A DNA stretch of 62,000 bases from Tubiluchus corallicola. Lineage: Eukaryota; Priapulida; Priapulimorpha; Priapulimorphida; Tubiluchidae. This document shows, piece after piece, positions 32,101 to 43,100 of the stretch. The stretch lies in the NCBI GenBank assembly GCA_030141605.1, contig JAQGDQ010000016.1, forward strand, positions 882,999 through 944,998. The letters run 5' to 3'. How positions within the stretch are numbered: position 1 is the first letter of the stretch; each line of letters opens with the position of its first letter. The notes below the pieces were generated by a model. That model did not search any database and was not told where the DNA came from. It saw nothing but the letters and a program-made list of their open reading frames with translations. The translations under genes were made by a program, and so were the position numbers.

Positions 32101-33990
32101 GTTAAAAATCAATTATTCCTCAGTCATTTCTCAACATTGTTTTCTATAGCCAGCTAGCTTAATTAGACAACTTTATGTAACTCAGAATCTCCTTTGTATT
32201 ATTATGTAATCAAGTCTGTTGTAAATATTACGATTTATAATTCTCCTTGTGTATGTGCCATGTGAAATTTTCCTTCGTTTTTGCCTTTTTAATAAATTTT
32301 ATCATATATTGAATGAAATCCCATACAGAAATTCCTGTTTGTGTTTTGTTGTGCTTCAGCTGACAGAACAGAATGAATACATCCAACACTACATCATAAA
32401 TATTAAAAGAGTATATTTCTACAAACACTACCCACCACACTGATCACAACACATAATAAAGTGGAACACTTTCACAACAACATTATTATGTATAAAACAC
32501 AATTACAAACTACGAGTAACAAAGCTGTATATCCAAAAAAGACAAATTTGTTAAAGTTGTCCTGTTAATATGCATGGAGAATTCCACATAATGCTTACTG
32601 TACAGTTTCCAACATCAGACTTTTGATGTAGAACTATCAAATAACAATACTTCAAAGAATTTTTCTCGAAACCAGAAAATACTGAAATTTGGTTTCGTTT
32701 ACACCCTGTCTAATATTTAATATTGGACAAATAAGCAGCTCAAGAGTTCTGAATTAAAAAACTTATTGGTATTTAATGCAATAAAGGTGATATGTTGCGT
32801 AATATTGAAATCGTCACTCAAAATTAACATACATATGAATTAAAAATTTCCGATCATCTTGACTATCAACCAAGTTGCAGAACATGATTATTTAAAAATA
32901 CGCCCGATGCAAATACAAAATTTTTCTAACTTTTCCAGTTTGAAAACATTGTCAGTATAAACACGATTTCCAATAATTAGTGAAGGTATGTCACAACTAA
33001 CATTAAATTAACAAAATCTTGTTATGGCTAAATAACAAAGTGGCTTCTTATACCAAATGCGAGCAACAAATAATTACAAACTCATTTACTATCTTCAAAA
33101 TTAATAAATACGACAATAATTATCTGCAAGATAAAATATACATAAATAAACAAATATAGCTGTTGTATAAAATAACGGCAAAGGAGAGAATAAAAATTTT
33201 ATCAAACAGTTGTCTCATAAAATAGATGAATACTTTTCTAAGGAACTCGCAACATTGGCAATTAACAAGATTGTTTTATCAACAAAAACATTATTCAAAA
33301 ATGCATTCTACATAAATTATTGGCTAATAAATAATACACACACAAATAAACAAATTATAATACATAGTCAGCAGTTTGTGAATGCCTGTTTAAGAGGCAT
33401 GTACAACAAATGTAGCGGTAATAAAAACAGCAATTATGAGAAAATTAATGCAAAATAATCGACGGCAAGCTTCAAAAGAAAACAGCAAACATGAAATGAG
33501 AGAAAAAGAAGATCTATCTTAATTCGTATACTCAGAAGTTCTATTGATCAAACAGCAGCAGAAAGTAATATTAAGAATGATTTAATTTTTGAAATAAGCA
33601 AATAAACGTAGTGTCTTAGCACACATAAGGTCAATTTTCTTGTTAAAATGAACATCAAATCACCCATACAAATTCCCAGAAATTTGCACGGGTATCAAAT
33701 TTTATATTACACAATAAACATACATTACAATCCTACTACTCTTTTAGGTGCAAGTACAATTTGTTTTACCCGACACTGATACACATCAAACACGACAATT
33801 AGATATAACGTTCATGATCAAATAAGATAAAAATTCACAGTAACAGACCCACATGAAAAAAGGTGTCAATAAACAGATAATGTTTATTACTCTTCAAATA
33901 TGCACCTCCTTTTACGTGAACTGCAAAACATTTAAATACGTAAAAGTATGGCAGTATACGTAGCTAATTAGCCCACTGCATATGATATAC
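29151..33990. other. convergent intergenic region and 3' UTRs
   Basis: 4.8 kb between the Cav2 stop (+) and the PHC stop (-). + strand AATAAA signals occur near 30427 and 30673. A - strand AATAAA (TTTATT on +) lies near 33888, about 100 nt past the PHC stop. No coding sequence or named repeat seen, apart from a small (ACT)n-like tract near 29890. UTR ends cannot be fixed without transcripts. Confidence 0.6.
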
Positions 33991-34191
33991 CTACAGTGGG
34001 AAGTCGTCACGCAGTGAGTTGATGCGGGAACATATTTTAAGTGCCGGCCCCAACTTGACATTCATCGCGGTCATGAGATGATCTTCCTTCAGCAGCAGCA
34101 TAGCCTGACCGTCAATCTCCTGAACACGAAACTCTTCCGCATACTCCGAGCATCCAGGTACAGACTTGATAAATTCAACCACCTCTTCAAC
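33991..34191 (-). CDS. PHC: PHC last exon: SAM domain
   Basis: VEEVVEFIKSVPGCSEYAEE, FRVQEIDGQAMLLLKEDHLM, TAMNVKLGPALKICSRINSL, RDDFPL, stop TAG. EIDGQA.LLLKE.HL and KLGPALKI are the polyhomeotic SAM signature. Acceptor atatgacag. Confidence 0.96.
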   Translation of the reverse strand, partial: VEEVVEFIKSVPGCSEYAEEFRVQEIDGQAMLLLKEDHLMTAMNVKLGPALKICSRINSLRDDFPL

Positions 34192-37100
34192 CTGTCATAT
34201 ATAATTTAATATCTAATCAGAAATCGATATCTAAGGCCTTCCATGAAACTGGAACTATGGCAGTGAGGTGAAATAACGGTCCTACTAAACTTCTGTATGG
34301 GATTGAATTTATGGGCACTGCAACCAGCTTCCTTATCACTTTATATTCTATCCTATTCTCATAATCATATTTTTTATCTTTTACTATTTTTTTTATTTCT
34401 ACAAACGCTCTAGTACAAACTCTTAATGCAGTGGCTCCCTCAAATGGTAACCACTACAATAAAATACCGTACAGGACTATCCACAAGAAACATTCCCCAA
34501 ATCATCTTGGTTGAACCGTTTTTAAGGGGTCACATTACCGTGAAGCCCGATTTACATGTGCATATATTTTTAGCTGTCACAAAATGATAGCATATATTAT
34601 ACAACGTGACATTTATTAGTGTTTGTCTGTAATAAATGGGCTACATATCTAATAGGCAAATGCACCTGGTGAAAAAATATTAAAGCACGAGTACAATAGG
34701 AGTGTTTATAAAAACAGGAGCAATAAAATAATGGATAAAATTATATTCCCTTCTTTCTAAACAGTTAAGAATTTCCTTCCAAGACCATAACCACCACGTT
34801 TTCCCTACATTCCGGTAATGAGCACAAAACAGACACTTTTGAACGTTATCTGCCCACCGTTCTTAGAAAACACTGCATAGAAAAACACCCAGCGCTTCTT
34901 GAGGATCTCGAGGGGTAATCTACAACTCTCTGGAAAAGGGAGAAACCGGGCTGCACGATGATGGGTGTGACCTTCATAAATACCTCTACTAGGAGGAAGG
35001 GCTACGGGTTACTGTGCAGAATATTTTTTTCTGGACAACGCTGTATTTAACTCATTCCAACATGCCTTTGTGAACTTACCGTCCATTGATTGGGATGCAT
35101 CTTTTCATCTTGGCTTGTATCCATACTTTCATCACTATTCTCCTTTCCAGTCAGTGACGGTGACATTGACTCACTGCCAGACTTTGGTGGTGTGCTTCTA
35201 CCCTCTGTACTCTGATCTTCTGAACTCACTTCCTCATCCTACAGACGAAAAGCTAATTATATACTTTACAGGCGCACTATAAAAAATTCTTGCATTAACT
35301 AATACAAACTAAACACTGTTGCTCTAGTAAAGTAATAATGCTTATAGATTGAAATTCTCAAATCACCTTCAAATCATGATGAGGTAGGTTGATTCCCTTA
35401 GCATCTTTCCAACTCGACTCCGATTTTTTCTTCCGTTTTGTCATCCAGGCGTATGCTGGAGTTGGTATTCCCGGACTGCCAACTAATTAAAAATTTTTCT
35501 TCAATATTAGCATCAACGAAACAGCATATTCTTTATAATTCCCATCTTAGGCACAACATTCCGACAGTGTAACAATTTCTCATTATGAAGTGTGAAATAA
35601 TACATGCACATGGATACAAGTCAATGCACATGGATACTTTTTTGTTTAGTTAGTAAATGAAGTATAAATGGACAACTACAAAATACTGCAAACAAACAGG
35701 CACTAAGCAAAGCATATTATAATACAGAAAACCCAAAATTGCAAGCATGCCATATTCACTAATACTAAAATCATACTAAACTAACATTTTACTAAATGTA
35801 GATAGATAGATCTAAACTCGTGTTAAAGAGTTTTATTAATTCGTGCCACCAAATACTCACGTTTATGTCTATAGTGTTCCATACGCCGTGAACAGTTAAT
35901 GTTAAAGCGCTTTGAACACTGCGTGGAACAAAACCGCTTTGACCTCTTGAACATTTTTCTAAAGTCAGATTTACCACAAAATTCACAGGTGAGCAGTTCA
36001 GACGTATTCTTGTTTTCCACTGGAACATATAAAATATAACACATGATGTTTTATAGTTACATTGAAAATACCTGCATAACATTAGTCATGAAATGAATCT
36101 ATAGTTACAAACAGTCATGACACAACTAACATGGTAAAAAAGAAACATAAAAAAACTGAGACTGAGCCTTGAGCTGCATTAGGGACCTTTATGTTTGAAA
36201 ACCAATCCCTCGTGCCATTAGACCACATAACCTCTTGAGATCAGATGAGCTCTTAATTCAATCCTAGTAGCTTAACAAATGATCCTATATTTCCAAAATT
36301 AATGCAAGTTTACTTACACTATAGTAATTACTAAACAGGTTAATATTATAACTAATTTAAAGCCTACAATGAGGTGTACAGTATATGGCTAATATTCATA
36401 ATCTTATAATTTCAACATACAAATTAATGATGACGTGAATAGACAGTTATTAAATCTCAAATGACAAACTTGGACAAAACAAAGGAAATATCAAAAGTTC
36501 CTTCTTCTTGGCTAAGTTTAGTTTCGAATTATTGCTAGTTCAGTACGTTATTAATTAATAACAATAAAACTAAGATCACAAACGATTAAATGCCAATATA
36601 ATATTGTATATTAGGCTATATAGTATAAGTAACAACTTGCATGGCTAAACATTCTAAACTATAGAAACAAGATAAAATAACAAGAAAACTGCGATATATA
36701 ATTAAGCCTAACATATGTACCTTTTGGCTGCTTTGGCTGAATGTCATGACTGTTCGTAGTCTGGGTATCTTCTGCCTTAGACGTTGGCGTCTTTGACTGA
36801 TCATATTCAACAAGCAAAGAAGAACGATTCACCTGAAAGTTAAGAATATGCATTACACTTAGCAAAAATCTCTTTTTAAACTAAAACAATGCCGTGATCA
36901 CTCAAATAAATTTTATTTACCCACATTAGTTTGAAAGAATACAGTTATGAAGTAGCAGTTTCAATGTATAACTCTGAGGAACAGTGAAAGACCTATTAGT
37001 TACTTAGTCAGGCACCATCACCTTTCATAGATCACTACTAATGAATGTATCTTATTTCTATTTGTGAAATAACAAACACATAAAATCATAAATTTCGTCG

Positions 37101-40100
37101 CAATACAATTATCACCAACACAAAATTTTTAAATCCAGTTTTAAAATTTTTAGTGCACATTATCCTGTGCAATCATTACATCAGTGTGCACTCACATGAT
37201 CAGTAATCAAAGAAAAATAAGTTGCATCATTACACAATAAATTTAAATACAATAAATAACTTCTTAGCTAGAAGAAGGTTACAATAACAAATATATTGGA
37301 ACATCCACTAATAATTAAGTTATGGTACTAACCGGAAAAGGTTCTGGACCTTCTTGTATTACGAATCCCTCGATAACATGAGTGAGAATGTGAGGCTTAA
37401 CTATGGCTGTTGCTGGTTGAGTCTCCTTTGGCTCAGTTGTAGGCAACAACTCAATGCCGTGTGAGGGCTGAACAAAATGAGCAATTGATTAGTAGCAAAA
37501 AGTAACCAAAATTAACCAGTCAACTAACTCGACAGCATAGTGCTTTAGTATATAGATATACATGTGCTGCTTTGCTAATATCAATAAAATACCTGTACAT
37601 CTTTTCCAACACAACAGTTAAGCTTACAATATTTTGTATTGTACCAAGTTTAAAATCAGTTCACTTGGTGTGTTACAGCGATGGAACTACGTACATATAT
37701 CACATTGTGGCAAATCAAAATACATTTTGGATGAGCTGAACAATTTGTAAAAAATTCCCATTTCTTACACTACTGTAACTGCCTCATTCCTCATTGACAT
37801 TATTCATTTGAACAGTGCAAAGCAAGTTAAGACTCTATGTTTATCTATATATGTGGTGATACCAGAGTTGTATATTAACTGCAATAACTTACTGTAAGTA
37901 AGATGGAATTGGTGAAGGATGTGCAACAGAAGATGATTACAAACCTGTAGAGGCAGGTTAGGAACTGGTGCAAGCTGAGACTCGAATACTGGTGTCGAAG
38001 CCATTGTAAATTCAGATACATTTTCTGCTGTTTCTGTGTCCATTTGGTTATCCGGTTGCTCTTCTGCAGGTGGCAAATCACCTAAAATTACAAATCCAAT
38101 ATAATTATCAATAACTACAATGTGATGTGTGAGAAATAACTGTCTTTTTTATTTAGCAAATTTCGTCAATTGTGAAATGCGGCAACAAGACACCTTACAA
38201 ATGCTTCGTAGGACCTTAGAAGAGAAAAGATGTCTCTCCTTTTGTCTAAATTCACCACAACTAAAACCTAAATTTCAAAAAGAATACAGTTTTAGCCACA
38301 TTAGAATACTGATAAACCCTAATTAGACAGTAAGACTACTTGCATAATAATTTGCAAATATATCAGTACCAAGATCATACATATAACTGAACACGTCAGC
38401 ACAAGTCAAAATTAGTTTCGCAAAGAACTGCTTAAAAATCTCATTACCTAATAACTATTAATAGAATTTACTTTTTAAAGCAATTTCACTACCTTCAGAT
38501 TGGGGTGTTTCAGCAGCAGGTGTAGAAGGTTCCTTTTCTGGACTTTCGGTTTGTTCAGGCAGTGCGCTTTTATTAGCTTTATCATTTGAGTCCGATTTAG
38601 CATTGTCAACTGCAGGTTTTGCTTTGGCTTTACGAGCTCCACCTATGACACAAATAAATAAAATCTCACATCTATTGCACTCATAGTCTTAAACAACTAC
38701 CTTTAACTCTTTATCAGACTGTTTGGTGTGATGTTTTTTGTTCCTTGTTTGTTTATTTGCTTCTTACTGAAGTAGCTTTTACCTGCAGGTTTTGAATTAG
38801 CTGCACCTTGTTTCTTTCCACCGCCGCCTGGTGAACTACGATTGGCGTTTCTAGATTTTTTTGGCTTTCCATTATTACCCACAGGTGGCGTCTTAGACGC
38901 AGGTACTGGCCCAGCTGTACCTGCAGGAAGAATATTAGCAAGGTTTTTCATTTGGCCAGGCTGCTGTTTTGTGGGCATGGCAATCTGAAAAAGTAATTAA
39001 CATGAGCTTATGTAAAAGTATTATATATAATAACCCACAATACAAAGCAGAAGACCGAAATCCAGATTTGTTTTATCTGGTACTTTCAGAAATAACATAC
39101 CTGTTGCGACTGAATGGGCTGCACTTGTTGAATAAGCATGTCCTGCTGTTGTGGACGTATGTACACAGGTGTCTGTGGTGCCAAAAGAGGGCTCTGAAGA
39201 GGTTGTTGAGCCCAATTTTGCTGCATTGCCTAGAAATTAAGCAAAAAATTAGTACGAACATATTACAGAGTTACTGCTTCCATTGGATCAATTACAATAA
39301 GTTTCAATGAATAGATTGTCATAAATATTCTCAGTAATCATAACGCAGATGGATTTTCAGAGTCATATGACTTACCTCAGAAATAGGTCATCCTTAATGC
39401 CTTGCTAATGCACATCACAAGAGACTTGCTAGGATCACTATTAGGTTGACCATATGTATACATGGGACACACAGTTATATATACAGTACATGTATACAAG
39501 TGCTGTTACCATTTATATTCACTACAGAATTCACTATTGATGCATTTAAAGTCGAAACACTATGGATTACAGTAACTCCACTCATAAAACCAAAGTATCA
39601 AATACAATGTTACGAGTGAAGCGTGACTATGTGCTCAGAAGCTCATTTAGACTTTGAAAAGTGACATAAAATTACTAGGAAATGTGTGCTAACAGTTCCA
39701 TATAACAGGGAATTTGCCATATTTAATGCGTTCTCAAAAGCTCGCCTAATTACATACATATACAATACATATTTACATATAAAATACATATTTGTTACTT
39801 ACAGAATGCTAGTGGGGCCCTTCAGTAAATAATATTAGCCTTTTTAGACTAATGTTAGACTTACAATTATTAAAATACAACAGAACATGCAACGATACCT
39901 ACATGACATACCATTTGCTGTAAATGGCTAATAAGTTGAGCTTGAGTTGTAAGTATGGTTGGCTGTGTGGAAGAGATACATAGCTGCCCTTGCTTGTTCA
40001 TCAGCTGCGCCGCTTGACCACTGGTCAACTGCTTGCCGGCGACAATCGGACTTCCGACCACTTGCGTCTGAGCTGTCGGCTTAGAATTGGAAGACACATT

Positions 40101-43100
40101 TGGTGATTTGCTTTTGGATTTCTGTGCGAGGAGGCCCACAGGAAAAAAGAAAAGAGCATGCATGAACAAACCACAACCATGCAAACGGAAGCGGGTCGTA
40201 ACTTGCACCAGTCAGTCATGCGTGTCCAGCAGTAAGCATGTTACATTCAACGGTGCCAAAAAAGCTTGCAAAATTATTGTTAAAGAGGCAAGGTTTCCAA
40301 TTTGCAGTTAATAATGCAAAATCAGCCCAAATGACATAATATAACAGACTCATGCAAAATAAATATTATCAATAGTATTTGCGGCCACACTATCAAAGTT
40401 TGCAATCCAATCAAATGCATTTTGTAGCCACACGAATAAAATGAAAAAAATTAACAGTAATGCCACTGTAGGTTTAATATTGTTACCATAGGCAAACTGA
40501 AAATAAGAGAAGGACACCAAAAAGGGTAACAATAATAAGAGCTCGAATTAGTGCGTTTCATTTGAAAACAGTGGCCAAAAATTATGACCATCAAATATTT
40601 TTCATTCGATGGTAATTTCACAGCACATTGCTTAAAGGAAAACAGTACACAATTCCAGATCATACCTCAAGATGATCTACCATTTAAAATACTGCAAAAG
40701 CAAAGACTGTTTTTGTATAAAAAACAATCTTTTCTTTTCCAGTATTTTAAATGGTAGATCATCTTGAGCTATGGTATTAGTATCGAATGAAAAATGACCT
40801 ACACAAAACATAATATCCTCGAAGACTTAGTTGCATTAATTATTACCACTCTCTACCATACACACAACCATACAACATAGAAACCTAGTTTCATTAAACA
40901 GGCATGAAATACATTGAATGAAAACACTTTTGTACAGAATAAGAACATGATAAGTCATGACATCAAGGCAGCCTTGCAAAATTATGTTAACTCAATTAAC
41001 AGTTTGAAAATTGAAACCTAAAACTCATCAAGCTTTTCAATGTCATTCTTATCATCTCGCAATAGTACCACATTTCAAGTTTCATTTGGCAAATAATCTA
41101 AATAAAAACAAAAAAGTGCAAGAAAATTCATTTCAACTTTCCCTGTCAACATCATGCTTTAAGATACTTAAAACATTAAGATACTTTAAGGTACTGTAAG
41201 TAATAACTAATTATCTTCTTTATATTTTCAAACTGAAGGGAAAATCATTTAGATTACTTTTGAGCTTGAGTTTTCCTCACACTTGGAATCATGGCACTGA
41301 GGGAAACCAAATGTTTTTTACTCGTACAAAAATAAATTCAGTTAAACCCAACAAAAGATGTTCAGCTTCTGTGTAGCTTAGAAATTTCACAAATGGGCCA
41401 AAATCTACAAAAATATGTGGCACAAAACCCAAAATTTATCTTTTTAATTTTTTTGTGAACCCAAGAAAGCAGCAAAGATAAACATTCTTTATAAATAAAC
41501 ACACTCTTTGTAAATTCATTTTTGCACTTTTTTGTTTTTACATTAATAATAATTACATAAAATGCTCCCCAAGCCTATAAAAATACAAAACAGTAAGCAC
41601 AGCTAATGTTCAATTTCTTCACATGGCAATTAGATTGACCCAAATAATTTACAGAATCATCAACTGATAAATATTTCGTTTTAAAATGGAGAACTTAAAA
41701 TTCATTCAAGTACCTCATTCAAAAATAAATTTAAATGAAAACTTAAATATTTAAGCAAGCGCTCATATTGCATCACAAAATTCTGCTAACAGTTTAATGC
41801 AGTCTAAGGTGCAGAACAACTGGCGAGTTGTACAGGCACTAGTGGACAGTTAGAGAATCGCAAACAGACAATAAACAAAGAATCAAAAATAATAATAATC
41901 CATACAACCTCGAGTAAAATTAGTGAAATAACATAATCATCACTCAAAGAACTATAACTTATCAGTAATCACAGAGTATTAAACAAATACAATTTTTGTG
42001 AACTAACGTCAATATGGTTAAACTCCAGGAAAACTGTTAAAATTCATTTGTTCACAGTTTAAATACACTAATTTATGTAGTATCGCTTATTCAGTTTTCT
42101 TTACAAGTTGCAAAACTGTATTACAGTCACGTATCAATCAAACATTGGAACATTGGTACTCAAAGTAGACTGCTTTCTTCAAAAAAAAACAGAATGTGTA
42201 TTCTCAGCATATGCAGATTCCTTGACAGTAAACTAGCATGTAGCATGTAGCATGCAGTTGTAATGTGTTGACAACAGGGACGTTACCGAAACTGAAATTA
42301 CAAACTGAAACCAAAACCGAAATTTATGAAACATAGGAAACCGATGCCGAACCGAACCGAAATCGTTTTTGCAAAACCAACTACTATCAAAACTGAAAGA
42401 AATTCTGAAATAAATAAAATACTTTGGTTTTGCTTGTTTGCTTTTATTTGCTCTGATATAAACTGGATGAAGTAGCTAAGTAAAATATCTTAACGAAAAA
42501 AGTAGAACAATGTTTACGGTTACAGATCATGCTGCTTCAAAAAATTGACAAATTTTATTTTGTTGCCAATATTTCATAAATTATAAAATTAAACTTGGTT
42601 TTATTCAAATTACGCTTTAATATTTCAGCCGATTGTGCCTTGGCTTAAAGATTCACAGTCGTAAACACAGAAGATATGTCGCCATTACCATAAAAAGCAT
42701 GCAACAAATAGTACAAAAAGTTTACTTTCGCTTTATTTTAACTATTTTAGACAAGATTTTTCAGCGATTTTTAACATCAAGGAGAAAAAAGTAAGCTGGA
42801 TAAAAACTACTAAAACCTCGGCTATGAAACTTAATAATTTTTGACAAAAATGAAACTGAACGGAAAGTGCAGTTATCGGCAAACTGAAACGAAATTTCCA
42901 TTTCAGAAACATTCCTAGCTGACATTACCTTTTAAAATAACGTTTAAATGCTGTTTATAATTTATCGGCCTTATAAGCACTAGGACCTAAACTAACCTCA
43001 ACAGAAATCAATTGTTACACAGACGCTAAGTTCTCTAAAACACCTGCTCCATTGATATCAATAAATATGCTCATTTCCACTAATTTCTATGACATACCTG

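Larger units (their letters stand above)
40122..43097 (-). other. PHC intron 5
   Basis: 3.0 kb, the longest PHC intron. It holds the hairpin at 40666-40768 and the hAT-like element at 42275-42921. No exon or ORF of note. Confidence 0.7.

Noticed and set aside
36170-36260. tRNA-like stretch on the - strand (tggtctaatggcacgaggga)
   Set aside because: Box A is passable but box B is poor and no cloverleaf can be drawn; not counted as tRNA or SINE.
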